64,000 nt of DNA from CAJCJE01 sp036494465 (GTDB lineage: Bacteria > Actinomycetota > Actinomycetes > Mycobacteriales > Pseudonocardiaceae). Where the stretch lies: NCBI GenBank assembly GCA_036494465.1, contig DASXOJ010000176.1:1-64000 (forward strand). The letters are read 5' to 3'. Positions 7,894 through 16,403 of this stretch are shown one piece after another. A program made the translations under genes and the position numbers. The notes beneath the pieces were generated by a model. It saw only the letters and a list, made by a program, of their open reading frames with translations, ran no database searches and was not told where the DNA came from. Numbering within the stretch: the stretch's first letter is position 1; every line of letters starts with the position of its first letter.

Positions 7894-9386
7894 GTGGCCG
7901 CACCGGCGAGTTCGGCGCGCAGCGCGCGGCGCAGGATCTTGCCGGTCGGTCCGCGCGGCAGGTCGCTGGTGATCTCGATCTGGGTCGGCCGCTTGTACCG
8001 GGTGAGTCGCAGCTCGCACAACAGGTTCAGCGCCTGCCGCAGGTCCGTCTCGTCGCTGCCGTCCTTCGCGGTGACGAACGCGACCGCGACCTGGCCGAGC
8101 CGCGCGTGCGGCGCGCCGACCACGGCTGCCGACCGCACCCGCGCGTCCGCGAGCAGCACGTCCTCGATCTCCTTGGGGTGGATCTTCTCGCCGCCCCGGT
8201 TGATCACGTCGTCCGACCGCCCGGCCAGCCGGACGAACCCGTCCGCGTCGAGCGAGCCGAGATCGCCGGTGCGCAGCCAGCCGTCCGCGTCCCGCGCGGT
8301 CCGGATCCGCTCCGGGCCGTCGGCGGAGAGGTCGAGGTAGCTGTGCACGATCTGCCTGCCGCGCAACGCCACCATGCCCTCCACGCCCGGCGCCACCGGG
8401 AGGCCCTTGCCGTCCAGCACGGTCAGCCCGACCCCGACCGGCAACCCGACCGAACCCGCCCGGCGCTCCCGCGCCTCGACCGGATTCGCGGTGATCTGGC
8501 CAGCGGCCTCGGTCATCCCGTACGTCTCCAGTACGGAAACCCCGGTGTGTTCGGCAAATCCGCGCAGCACGCTCGCGGGCAGCGGCGCCGAAGCCGACCG
8601 CGCGAACCGGATGCCGCGCACATCCTCCGGCGCGGGCTGTTCCATCAGCGCGGCCAGGATCGCGGGCACCGCGTTCAACCAGGTCGGCTGCCATTCGGCG
8701 ACCCGCGCCCAGTACTCGGTCGCCTCGAACCGGCGGTCCAGTACCAGCGACGCGCCACTGACCACGTTCGCCAGCAACCCCATCACCTGCGCGTTCACGT
8801 GGAACAGCGGCAGCGGCGTGTAACCGCGCTGATCCGGCCCGAACCCGTGGTGCCTGGCAACCCGCCGCGCGGCAGTCAGCAACTGCCATTCCGACAACGG
8901 AATCCCCTTGGGCGCACCGGTGGTTCCCGAGCTCGCCAACAGCACCGCAGGACGCAACGCGGCCGACTCACTCGGCCTGCGACCATGCCTCGGCACCGCG
9001 ACCTTGGGCCCGGCGGGCGTGGCCGCCCAGTGCTCGACCGGTGAATCCGTGTCCGGTTCGTCGTCGGTGAGCAGCACGTCCACCTTGAGCCGCGCGACGC
9101 TGGCGGCGAGTTCGGCCGGGGTGAGTCGCGGATCGAGCGGGACAACGGTGAGACCGGCAGCCAGCGCGCCCAGGTAGGAAGCGGTGAACGCCAACGGATC
9201 CGCGACCGCGATGCCCAACCGGCTGCGCTGCGGCAGGGCGCGGGTCAGGCTCAACGCGACCAGCGCGTCCGCGTGTTCGGCGAGCCCGCGCCAGGACAAG
9301 CTGGTGCCGTCCGCGCCGATGATGAACGCGGCCGTTTCGGGTCGCTCGTTCGCGCGCACCGCGAGCAGCCGGGACAACGCGGCCAT
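7890..9386 (-). CDS. AMP-dependent acyl-CoA/acyl-acid ligase
   Basis: 498-residue ANL-superfamily enzyme activating a carboxylic acid with ATP. Core motifs are complete: LLASSGTTGAPKGIPL (P-loop), ETYGMTEAAG, WLRTGDLGSLDADGFV, GRSDDVINRGGEKIHPKE and the catalytic lysine in GPTGKILRR. No carrier domain is fused or adjacent, so the product is probably an acyl-CoA. Start chosen at ATG 9386 because GGAGG sits six bases upstream; the GTG start at 9401 would include it. First gene of the six-gene operon; the preceding 150 bases are AT-richer and should contain the promoter. Confidence 0.9.
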   Translation of the reverse strand: MAALSRLLAVRANERPETAAFIIGADGTSLSWRGLAEHADALVALSLTRALPQRSRLGIAVADPLAFTASYLGALAAGLTVVPLDPRLTPAELAASVARLKVDVLLTDDEPDTDSPVEHWAATPAGPKVAVPRHGRRPSESAALRPAVLLASSGTTGAPKGIPLSEWQLLTAARRVARHHGFGPDQRGYTPLPLFHVNAQVMGLLANVVSGASLVLDRRFEATEYWARVAEWQPTWLNAVPAILAALMEQPAPEDVRGIRFARSASAPLPASVLRGFAEHTGVSVLETYGMTEAAGQITANPVEARERRAGSVGLPVGVGLTVLDGKGLPVAPGVEGMVALRGRQIVHSYLDLSADGPERIRTARDADGWLRTGDLGSLDADGFVRLAGRSDDVINRGGEKIHPKEIEDVLLADARVRSAAVVGAPHARLGQVAVAFVTAKDGSDETDLRQALNLLCELRLTRYKRPTQIEITSDLPRGPTGKILRRALRAELAGAAT

Positions 9387-9552
9387 GATTCCCTCCAACA
9401 CCGAGGTGGTTACCTGATGTCGAGTCTGTGCCGCGTCGATGTGTGCGCGATGAGATACCTTTAAGAGAGAGTTAAATTCGATCTCTTGCAGGGCAACAAA
9501 AGCGCACGTCCCAAGTGGATTTTAACCAATCCTAAGCGGGCTCATGAGTGTT

Positions 9553-10488
9553 TCACAGACCTGAGTGTTCATGAAGTTCGCGCGCCCACGCGTCGGCCGT
9601 GCCCTCCGACACCATGCCCGCCTTCTCGTAGACCCGCACCGCGTCCGTCGCGTTGTGCGTGTCGGTGTCCACGCCGACGGTGCGCCGCCCGCGCGCCCGG
9701 AAGGTGTCGAACGCGGTCAGCAACAGGTGCTTGGCCACTCCGTTGCCCCGCGACCGCTCGGAAACGCCCAGCCAGGCCACCCACGCACCCGACTCGGGAT
9801 CGCGCGCGATCAGCACACCGGCGGGTTCGTCGTCCAGGTCGGCGATGAACCACAGCTGCTCGTCGTAGCCGGGCCGTGCCTGCTGGGCCGCGATGAACTC
9901 GCCGAACTCGCGCCGCTGGTGGTTCCAGTCCCGCGCGATCGCGTCCTCCAGGAGCGCGTGCGCGACCCGGCGCCCCGCATCCTCGACGGCGACCCGGACC
10001 CGGATGCGCGGGTTTGCCGTAAACGAGACACCGGGCAACGGGACACCGGGCGCGGCGAGGTCGATCACCAGGCGGGTGTTGCTGTGCACGATCCGCCAGC
10101 CGTGCGCGGTGAGCGCGGGTCCGGCCAGCGCGTTCGCGTACTGGTAAGCGTTCACCTCGGGTGTGCTCGGGTCGTGGTCCGCGTCGGCCCAGCTGTCGAT
10201 CAGGTCGAGCAGTGGGTCCGCCACCTCGGTGGGCCGTTCCGGGCCGACGACGAGCCACGCGCGCAGCGCGCTCTGGTTGGGCGCCGGATACAGCGCCGCG
10301 AACCCGTTGAGCTGCCCGTTCTCCTCGATCGCCATCGTCCTGGTCGGCAGGTCGAGCCCTGGCGCGGTGAGCAGATTGCGCAGGTCGGCCGCGCTGCTGT
10401 ACGGCTCGCCGAGTTCCGCTTGCTCCGAGCGGTGGAACAGATCGAGCAGAACGGGCAGGTCGTCGATGGTGACCGGGCGCTGAAGCAT
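9553..10488 (-). CDS. GNAT-family acetyltransferase, tandem-domain type
   Basis: 311-residue protein with a C-terminal GNAT domain (residues about 165-305). The acetyl-CoA-binding motif is in GVSERSRGNGVAKHLLLTAFD, and NATDAVRVYEKAGM gives the last strand and helix. The N-terminal half (about 1-150) resembles a degenerate second GNAT domain, an arrangement shared with mycothiol synthase-like proteins. Substrate unknown. It is separated from the ligase gene by about 165 bases and divergent from the SDR gene, so it is probably not part of the sulfolactate operon. Confidence 0.8.
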   Translation of the reverse strand: MLQRPVTIDDLPVLLDLFHRSEQAELGEPYSSAADLRNLLTAPGLDLPTRTMAIEENGQLNGFAALYPAPNQSALRAWLVVGPERPTEVADPLLDLIDSWADADHDPSTPEVNAYQYANALAGPALTAHGWRIVHSNTRLVIDLAAPGVPLPGVSFTANPRIRVRVAVEDAGRRVAHALLEDAIARDWNHQRREFGEFIAAQQARPGYDEQLWFIADLDDEPAGVLIARDPESGAWVAWLGVSERSRGNGVAKHLLLTAFDTFRARGRRTVGVDTDTHNATDAVRVYEKAGMVSEGTADAWARELHEHSGL

Positions 10489-10547
10489 GCGAACATACTA
10501 CGTCAAGTCCACAATGGACTGTATTGCTTTGTCGCTATCATCGCGCG

Positions 10548-11234
10548 GTGACTTCTACCGTGATCATCGGCGGCAGCAGCGGCATCGGTTTCGAGCTCGC
10601 TCGCCGTGCCGCAGCAACCGGCGCCGACGTCGTCATCACCAGCAGGGACAAGGACCGGGCCGACGCGGCCGCCGCCGAGATCGGTGGGCCGACGCGTGGG
10701 CTGGCCATCAACCTCGCCGAACCGACCACCATCGCCGACTCGCTCGCGGACATCACCGAGGTCGACAACCTGGTGATCACCGCCATCGAGCAGACCGCCA
10801 ACACCCTGCACGGCCTGGACATCGAGGCGGCGGTGCGCGCGGTGACCATCAAGCTGGTCGGCTACGCCGAGGTCGTGCGCGCCCTGTCGAACCGCCTCAA
10901 CGAGGGCGCGTCGGTGGTGCTGTTCGGTGGGCTCGCCAAGGAGCGGCCGTACCCGGGATCGACCATGGTCACCGCGTTCAACGGCGGCGTCAGCGGCCTG
11001 ATGCGCACGCTTGCCGTGGAGATCAAGCCGCACCGGGTCAACGCGATCCACCCCGGCGTCGTCGGCGACACCGTGAAGTGGCGCGACGTGACCGACCACC
11101 CGGCCATCGCGCGCACGCCCATCGGCCGCTTCGTGACCATGGCCGAGGTCGCGGATGCCACCGAGTTCCTGTTGCGCAACAACGGCATGAACGCGCACGA
11201 CCTGGTCATCGACGGTGGCTGGCTGGTCAGCTAG
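10548..11234 (+). CDS. Short-chain dehydrogenase/reductase-like protein lacking the catalytic Tyr-Lys pair
   Basis: 228-residue Rossmann-fold protein. The nucleotide motif is GGSSGIGFELARRAA, and the C-terminus (NGMNAHDLVIDGGWLVS) is that of a classical SDR. Where a YxxxK motif is expected, the sequence reads TMVTAFNGGVSGL, so neither Tyr nor Lys is in place. It may be a non-catalytic or altered member, or act on unusual substrates. Start taken as GTG 10548, just before the first beta strand; an ATG at 10524 is in frame. Divergent from the GNAT gene across a 59-bp gap that contains a GTCCACAATGGAC motif. Confidence 0.8.
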   Translation: MTSTVIIGGSSGIGFELARRAAATGADVVITSRDKDRADAAAAEIGGPTRGLAINLAEPTTIADSLADITEVDNLVITAIEQTANTLHGLDIEAAVRAVTIKLVGYAEVVRALSNRLNEGASVVLFGGLAKERPYPGSTMVTAFNGGVSGLMRTLAVEIKPHRVNAIHPGVVGDTVKWRDVTDHPAIARTPIGRFVTMAEVADATEFLLRNNGMNAHDLVIDGGWLVS

Positions 11235-11312
11235 ACCGGGACACCGTACAAATCACCTGTTCGTCACGGTATTCGACGGGCTAGCTCGCGGCTCCGTCGA
11301 CGATGGAGTCCG

Positions 11313-11612
11313 CTATTCCTGGGGCACCTCGTCCCGGCCGCTGCCGACCTGGAGGCCGAAGTGCATCCGGTTTGGCGTTCTTGCCCTCGGGCACCTTGAG
11401 GAACGTCAGGCGCGGCAGCACGCCGTCCGGATCGGACAGACCGGCGCCGTCGTCCCATTCCGCTTCCGGGATCTCGTGGGCCCGGAACCAGTCCTCCCAG
11501 CTGGTGAGGTCCCCTGGCGGCTCGCGCTCGACGTAGCCGAGCGCGAGCGCCCAGAACCGGGCCAGCTCAACGGGTGCGCGCAGTCGATGGTCAACGTCCA
11601 CTGGGTCGTCAT
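11313..11612 (-). pseudogene. VOC/glyoxalase-like gene broken by two frameshifts
   Basis: The start MTTQWTLTIDCAHP is in one frame. The sequence VELARFWALALGYVEREPPGD continues in another frame after loss of one G near 11572. A further shift near 11372 is needed to read NRMHFGLQVGSG before a TAG at 11313. Joined together the pieces form the start and middle of a glyoxalase-like protein of the type that begins with such a Cys-Ala-His strand; the C-terminal module is absent. Sequencing error at one site is possible, but two shifts plus truncation argue for a real pseudogene. Confidence 0.65.
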
Positions 11613-11644
11613 GCCAGCAAACCAGCTCGAAACCCGGACAAAAA

Positions 11645-11839
11645 TCAGCCTTCGAGCTCGATGGCCAGCGCCGGGCAGATCCGCGCGGCCTGCCGGGTGT
11701 CGTCCTCCGCGTCCGGGGTCGGTGTGTCGGTGAGCAGCACCGCGATGCCGTCCTCGTCGCGCTGGTCGAACACGGTCGGCGCGGCCAGCACGCACTGGCC
11801 AGACCCGACGCACTTGTCCTGGTCGATCGACACCTTCAT
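11645..11839 (-). CDS. [3Fe-4S]-type ferredoxin, P450 partner
   Basis: 64-residue ferredoxin with cysteines in DKCVGSGQCVL and ARICPALAIELEG. The cluster-binding run is C-x5-C ... C-P, and the position that would be a fourth ligand in the first motif is Gly/Ser, which fits a [3Fe-4S] cluster. Such small ferredoxins pass electrons to actinomycete cytochromes P450. It lies 16 bp downstream of the P450 gene on the same strand and is surely its redox partner; no ferredoxin reductase is nearby. Confidence 0.92.
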   Translation of the reverse strand: MKVSIDQDKCVGSGQCVLAAPTVFDQRDEDGIAVLLTDTPTPDAEDDTRQAARICPALAIELEG

Positions 11840-11855
11840 TGTCCTGCCCCCTCTT

Positions 11856-13085
11856 TCACCAGGTCAGCGGCAGCGAATGCACGCCGTAGATGACCATGTC
11901 GTGCTTGAACTGGACCTCGTCGAAGGGCACCGCCAGCGCCAGCTTGGGCAGTCGGCGGTAGAGCGTGCCGTAGACGACCTGGAGCTCGACCCGCGCCAGC
12001 GGCTGGCCGAGGCACTGGTGGATGCCGTAGCCGAAGGCGACGTGGTGCCGGGCGTCGCGCAGCACGTCGAGCTGGTCCGGGTCGCCGGGGAACGCGCCCG
12101 GGTCGCGGTTGCCCGCGTCGTTGGCCAGGACCACGCCCTCGCCCGCGCGGATCAACTGCCCGTGCACCTCGACGTCTTCCAGCGCCACGCGCCGCCTGCC
12201 GTTGTGCACGATGGTCAGGTAGCGCAACATCTCTTCGACCGCGTTCGCGATCACCTTCGGATCGTCGGTCCCGCGCACCAGCGCCAACTGCTCCGGGTTG
12301 CGCAGCAGGGCCAACGTGCCCAGCGCGATCATGTTGGCGGTTGTCTCGTGCCCGGCGACCAGCAACAGCAGCGCGGTGTCCGCGGCCTGCTTGAGCGTGA
12401 GGTTGCCCGGCCGCACCTGGTCCACGACGAGCCGGGAGAGCAGGTCGTCGCCGGGTTCGCGGTCCTTGGCGCTGAGCAGTTCGGCCAGGTAGGCGACGAG
12501 TTCCTCGCTCGCCAGGACCGACGGTTCCGGGTCGTCCGAGCGGGTCACCATGAGCTTGCTGCGCTGCTGGAAGTAATCGTGGTCGGCGTAGGGGACGCCG
12601 AGCAGTTCGCAGATCACCAGCGACGGCACGGGCAACGCGAGCGCCTGCACCAGATCGGCGGGCGGCCCCTGCGCGACCATGTCGTCGATGAATCCATCCA
12701 CAATGGACTGGATGCGCGGCCGCAGCGCCTCCACCCGCTTGATCATGAAGTCGCGGGTGAACATCCTGCGGTACCGGTCGTGTTCCGGGTTGTCCATCGT
12801 GATGAACGCCGGGTTCCGGTCGCGTCGCGCCTTCACCGACGGCGTCGTGGCGGGGTAGCCGGGCAGCCTCGAATCGGCGCTGAACCGGGGGTCCGCGAGC
12901 ACCGCGCGCTGTTCGTCGTAGCCGGTGATCAGCCAGGGCGTGCTGTCATCCCAGATGCGCACCTTGGTGAGCGGTTCGCCGGCGCCCCGTTGCCGCAGTT
13001 CGGCGGGTGGGTCGAACGGGCAGGTCTGCTGCCGCGGCATGGGGTAGGTCGCGAGCCCTTCGAGGTTGTTGAGCGTGTCAGTCAT
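11856..13085 (-). CDS. Cytochrome P450, CYP105-like
   Basis: 409-residue class I P450. The I-helix motif LLLVAGHETTANMIALG, the ExxR motif in VEEMLRYLTIVHNGRRR and the haem-cysteine loop HVAFGYGIHQCLGQPLARVE are all canonical. Overall resemblance is to CYP105 enzymes, which hydroxylate macrolides, vitamin D or xenobiotics. It is followed by its ferredoxin and preceded by a perfect 13-bp inverted repeat and a TetR gene, an inducible layout. The natural substrate cannot be read from the sequence. Confidence 0.95.
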   Translation of the reverse strand: MTDTLNNLEGLATYPMPRQQTCPFDPPAELRQRGAGEPLTKVRIWDDSTPWLITGYDEQRAVLADPRFSADSRLPGYPATTPSVKARRDRNPAFITMDNPEHDRYRRMFTRDFMIKRVEALRPRIQSIVDGFIDDMVAQGPPADLVQALALPVPSLVICELLGVPYADHDYFQQRSKLMVTRSDDPEPSVLASEELVAYLAELLSAKDREPGDDLLSRLVVDQVRPGNLTLKQAADTALLLLVAGHETTANMIALGTLALLRNPEQLALVRGTDDPKVIANAVEEMLRYLTIVHNGRRRVALEDVEVHGQLIRAGEGVVLANDAGNRDPGAFPGDPDQLDVLRDARHHVAFGYGIHQCLGQPLARVELQVVYGTLYRRLPKLALAVPFDEVQFKHDMVIYGVHSLPLTW

Positions 13086-13109
13086 CGAACCTCCTGGCAG
13101 CCGTTTGGT

Positions 13110-13144
13110 GAACGTCTGTTTGGTAAGTTAGCAAACAGACGTTC
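13110..13144. promoter_or_regulatory. Perfect 13-9-13 inverted repeat upstream of the P450 gene
   Basis: Arms GAACGTCTGTTTG (13110-13122) and CAAACAGACGTTC (13132-13144) flank a 9-base spacer, 25 bases before the P450 start codon. Location and symmetry fit a TetR-family operator, most simply that of the TetR gene at 13197-13847. Confidence 0.75.
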
Positions 13145-13196
13145 GGTATCTCTAGGTGCCGTAGAGCACACTTACCGTGTTTGACAGTTGACCGGC

Positions 13197-13847
13197 TCAG
13201 ACCTGGTCGGCGAACACCAGCGAGATCAGGTCGTCGACGAAGGAATAGATGCCTGCCGCGCCGTCGCCCGCCTCCGGCGCGGCGTGATAGAGCGCGACCC
13301 GGCCGTGCGCGCCGACGAACACCGTGATCGCCGCGCGCTGAGCCGGTTGCCGCAGCTCATGACCTGCTGCCTCGCACCGTTGCAGCGCATTGACGATCTG
13401 CCCGACGATCCGCCCCAACGGGCTCTTGCCCGGTTCGCCGCCGCGCTCCCGGTTGTTGTAGATCAACCGGTAGTGGCCCGGATTGTCGATCGCGAACTGG
13501 CAGTACGCGCCCATCTGCGCGCGCAGCCGCGCGACCGGTACATCTTTAATGGGCAGAGCGGCGGGAACCGACTCGTCGGCGGCCTGCATCTGCGTGCCGA
13601 GCAGCTCGTAGTCGTAGTTGACCAGGCCGCGCACCAGCTCCGCCTTGTCCTCGAAGTGCTGGTAGATGCTGGCAGGCGCGATTCCCACCGCCCGCGCCAC
13701 GCCGCGGATGCTCAGCCCTTCCTCGCTGCCGAGCTCGGACAGCAACCGAGCCGCGGCGGCCAGGATCTCGGTGCGCAGCTTCTCGCCCTGCCCCCACGGG
13801 TTGCGAGTGCGCGGCGCGGTCAGATCCGCCTGCTCGGTCATGGGCAC
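13197..13847 (-). CDS. TetR family transcriptional regulator
   Basis: 216-residue regulator. The N-terminal HTH covers about residues 20-75, with LSIRGVARAVGIAPASIYQHFEDKAELVRGL typical of TetR. The C-terminal part (YCQFAIDNPGHYRLIYNN) is like TetR_C domains with an acyl or aromatic ligand pocket. It lies upstream of the P450-ferredoxin pair on the same strand with the 13-9-13 palindrome in between, so it probably represses them and is relieved by the P450 substrate. Its start is only 14 bases from the divergent VOC gene. Confidence 0.92.
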   Translation of the reverse strand: MPMTEQADLTAPRTRNPWGQGEKLRTEILAAAARLLSELGSEEGLSIRGVARAVGIAPASIYQHFEDKAELVRGLVNYDYELLGTQMQAADESVPAALPIKDVPVARLRAQMGAYCQFAIDNPGHYRLIYNNRERGGEPGKSPLGRIVGQIVNALQRCEAAGHELRQPAQRAAITVFVGAHGRVALYHAAPEAGDGAAGIYSFVDDLISLVFADQV

Positions 13848-13861
13848 ATATCCTCACCTAG

Positions 13862-14266
13862 GTGAACCCAGTCAACTCACCAGGTCAAGCCGACCGGCCG
13901 AGGCTGACCGTCACCACCGTGAACATCGACGCCCCCGACGCGAACGAACTCGCTCTGTTCTACGTGCGGCTGCTCGGCTGGGAGGTCGCCGTCGCCGAAC
14001 CCGACTGGGTGATGCTGCGCGGCGAAGGCGCGGGCGTGGGGCTCTCGTTCCAAACGGAACCGCACTACATCCGACCGGTATGGCCAGGGCGCGCCGATAC
14101 CCAACAGATGATGCTGCACCTGGAAATCATGGTGGACGACCTGGCCACCGGCGTCGAACACGCGATCGCGTGCGGCGCGACGTTGGCCCAGTACCAGCCG
14201 CAGGACGACGTCCGGGTATGTCTCGACCCGGCAGGTCACCCGTTCTGCCTTTGGATCCTCACCTGA
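13862..14266 (+). CDS. VOC family (glyoxalase-like) protein
   Basis: 134-residue glyoxalase/bleomycin-resistance-fold protein (VNIDAPDANELALFYVRLLGWEV, then LHLEIMVDDLATGVEHAIACGA, ending LDPAGHPFCLWIL). Actinomycetes carry many such genes of unknown substrate. The GTG start at 13862 has almost no leader, since the divergent TetR gene begins 14 bases away, so it may be leaderless or start further in (GTG 13919). It overlaps the convergent ATPase gene by 8 bp. Confidence 0.8.
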   Translation: MNPVNSPGQADRPRLTVTTVNIDAPDANELALFYVRLLGWEVAVAEPDWVMLRGEGAGVGLSFQTEPHYIRPVWPGRADTQQMMLHLEIMVDDLATGVEHAIACGATLAQYQPQDDVRVCLDPAGHPFCLWILT

Positions 14267-14660
14267 GCGGGACCTCAACCCAGACGGTCTTGCGGTCATC
14301 CCCCAGCTCGAATCCCCACTGCGCGCTGATGCCGTCGACCATCTGCAACCCCCGCCCCCGGAACCCACCCCGCGTCGACGCCCCCGGTCTCGGCGGCCGA
14401 TCCGGCGCGTCGTCGTCGACCTCGACGCGCAGCACCGGTCTGTCCACCGGTCTGGTCACGCGTACGGCCAGCAACTGGCCGGTGTGTTCGTAGGCGTTGG
14501 TGACCAGCTCGGTCGCGACCAGCTCGACGTCGATCAGCACCTCGTCCGGCTCGTCCGCGAGCAGCCCGCGCAGCCAGCCGCGTAGCGCGGACAGCGGCGG
14601 GTTCGAGAGTAGGCCGATGGCGAACTCGTACTGCCGCTGCTCGGCTCCTGCGGTGCCCAC
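14259..14660 (-). CDS. Anti-sigma-type ATP-binding protein (SpoIIAB/RsbW-like HATPase)
   Basis: 133-residue stand-alone GHKL ATPase domain. The N box is in ELVATELVTNAYEHTGQ, the G1 box is reduced to VDDDAPDRPP, and GGFRGRGLQMVDGISAQWG gives the G2 region. Such proteins bind sigma factors or anti-anti-sigma partners in actinomycetes. No sigma factor or STAS gene is adjacent, so the partner is unknown. The ATG at 14660 was chosen because the frame beyond it loses coding character. Confidence 0.85.
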   Translation of the reverse strand: MGTAGAEQRQYEFAIGLLSNPPLSALRGWLRGLLADEPDEVLIDVELVATELVTNAYEHTGQLLAVRVTRPVDRPVLRVEVDDDAPDRPPRPGASTRGGFRGRGLQMVDGISAQWGFELGDDRKTVWVEVPLR

Positions 14661-14758
14661 GGATCTCCTCGATTGATCTCCCCGCCGGTGCCAAGCAGCG
14701 GGACCGCTCGGGAGTACCCGCTGAACCCTGTCTTACACACCTTCTCGATTTCAGTGTT

Positions 14759-16378
14759 TCAGCGGGCGCGGACCACGCGTGTTTCGTCCCAGACCGGGTC
14801 ATCCGATTCCGCGACCACACCGTCCGAACGGAACACCAGGAACCGGTCGAACGAGCGCGCGAACCACCGGTCGTGGGTGACCGCGACGACCGTCCCTGTG
14901 AACTCCTCCAGTGCGGACTGGAGCGCTTCCGCCGAGGTCAGATCCAGGTTGTCGGTCGGCTCGTCGAGCAGCAGCAGGGTCGCGCCGGACAGTTCGAGCA
15001 ACAGGATCTGGAACCGCGCCTGCTGCCCACCGGAAAGCGTTTCGAATCGTTGATCCGCCGACGCGCCCAGACCGTAGCGGCTCAACACCGCGATCGCCGG
15101 TCCCCGCGAAAGGCCCCTGCGATCGCCATCCCCGTGCCAGAGCACGTCGACGAGCGCCTTGCCGACCCACTCCGGATGCTCATGCGTCTGCGCGAACAAC
15201 CCGGGCACGACCCGCGCGCCCAGCCTGAACCCGCCGGTGTGCGAGACCTCGCCACCGGCCAGCAGCCGCAGGAAGTGGCTCTTGCCCGACCCGTTCGACC
15301 CGAGCACGGCGAGCCGGTCGCCGAAGAACAGCTCGAAGTCGAACGGCCGCATCAGACCGGTCAGCTCCAGCTGCGCGCAGGTCACTACCCGCACCCCGGT
15401 CCGGCCACCGGTCAGCCTCGGCTTCACGTGCTCCTGCTTGGGCATTTCCGGCGGTCGCGGGCCTTCCTCGTACCTGCGCAGCCGGGTCTGCATCGCCCGA
15501 TACTTGCTGGCCATGGCCTCGCTGATCTTCGCCTGCTCGCGCAACGTGATGACCAGCTGGCGCAGTCGCTCGTGTTCCTCGTCCCAGCGTTTGTGTAGTT
15601 CGGCGACGCGTTCCCAGCGTGCGTCCCGGGCCGCGTGCCAGCTGCCGAAGCTGCCGCCGTGCGTCCAGGTGGTGCCCGCCTCCAGCGTGATCACCGCGGT
15701 CGCCGCCGTGGCCAGCAGTTCCCGATCGTGGCTGACCAGCAGCACGGCCTTGCCGGTGTCGGCCAGCCGCTGCTCAAGCCAGCGCTTGCCGGGTACGTCC
15801 AGATAGTTGTCCGGTTCGTCCAGCAACAGCACCTGTTCGGTGCCGCGCAACAAGGTCTCCAGCACCAGCCGCTTCTGCTCGCCACCCGACAGCGTGCGCA
15901 CGCCCCGGTACTTGGCCCGGTCGAACGGCACGCCGAGCGCGGCGACCGTGACCGTGTCCCACAGCACCTCGATGTCGTACCCGCCCGCTTCGCCCCAGTT
16001 CGCCAGCGCGGTCGCGTAGCGCAGCTGGGTCGGCTCGTCGTCGGTGTCCATCAACGCGAGCTCGACCTCGTCCAGTTCGGTCGCTGCCGCACGCAACGGC
16101 GCTGGCGCGACAGCGAGCAGGAGGTCGCGGATGGTCTTGTCGTCCCGGATCGAGCCGATGAACTGCGGCATCACGCCCAGCCCACCCTGCACGACTACGC
16201 TGCCGTCGTTCGGGGTCAGCTCACCACTCAGGATGCGCAACAACGTCGTCTTGCCTGCACCGTTCGACCCGACCAATGCCGCGACCTGGCCCGTGCTTAC
16301 CCGGAAGTTGACGTCGCTGAACAGCTCGCGGCCATCCGCGAGCCGATACGCCAACCCACCTGCCTCCAAAAAGCCCAC
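14759..16378 (-). CDS. ABC-F family ATPase
   Basis: 539-residue soluble protein with two ABC domains and no membrane segment. First Walker A is ALVGSNGAGKTTLLR with signature RTLSGGEQKRLVLE and Walker B VLLLDEPDNYLD. The linker helix (about residues 240-300) is charged. Second Walker A is AVLGSNGSGKSHFLR with signature ETLSGGQQARFQILL and Walker B LLLLDEPTDNLD. ABC-F proteins act on the ribosome; some protect against antibiotics, others tune translation. Whether this one gives resistance cannot be told. Divergent from the DipZ gene. Confidence 0.93.
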   Translation of the reverse strand: MGFLEAGGLAYRLADGRELFSDVNFRVSTGQVAALVGSNGAGKTTLLRILSGELTPNDGSVVVQGGLGVMPQFIGSIRDDKTIRDLLLAVAPAPLRAAATELDEVELALMDTDDEPTQLRYATALANWGEAGGYDIEVLWDTVTVAALGVPFDRAKYRGVRTLSGGEQKRLVLETLLRGTEQVLLLDEPDNYLDVPGKRWLEQRLADTGKAVLLVSHDRELLATAATAVITLEAGTTWTHGGSFGSWHAARDARWERVAELHKRWDEEHERLRQLVITLREQAKISEAMASKYRAMQTRLRRYEEGPRPPEMPKQEHVKPRLTGGRTGVRVVTCAQLELTGLMRPFDFELFFGDRLAVLGSNGSGKSHFLRLLAGGEVSHTGGFRLGARVVPGLFAQTHEHPEWVGKALVDVLWHGDGDRRGLSRGPAIAVLSRYGLGASADQRFETLSGGQQARFQILLLELSGATLLLLDEPTDNLDLTSAEALQSALEEFTGTVVAVTHDRWFARSFDRFLVFRSDGVVAESDDPVWDETRVVRAR

Positions 16379-16403
16379 GAAGAGTCATGGTGCCCCACCG
16401 CGC

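Noticed and set aside
6707..7903. Upstream extension of the comA frame (open to 7903)
   Set aside because: This part lies opposite in frame to the acyltransferase gene and gives Arg-rich nonsense; a ribosome site marks the real start at 6706.
7894..8889. Upstream extension of the acyltransferase frame
   Set aside because: It is a shadow of the ligase gene; the membrane protein begins at ATG 7893, overlapping the ligase stop.
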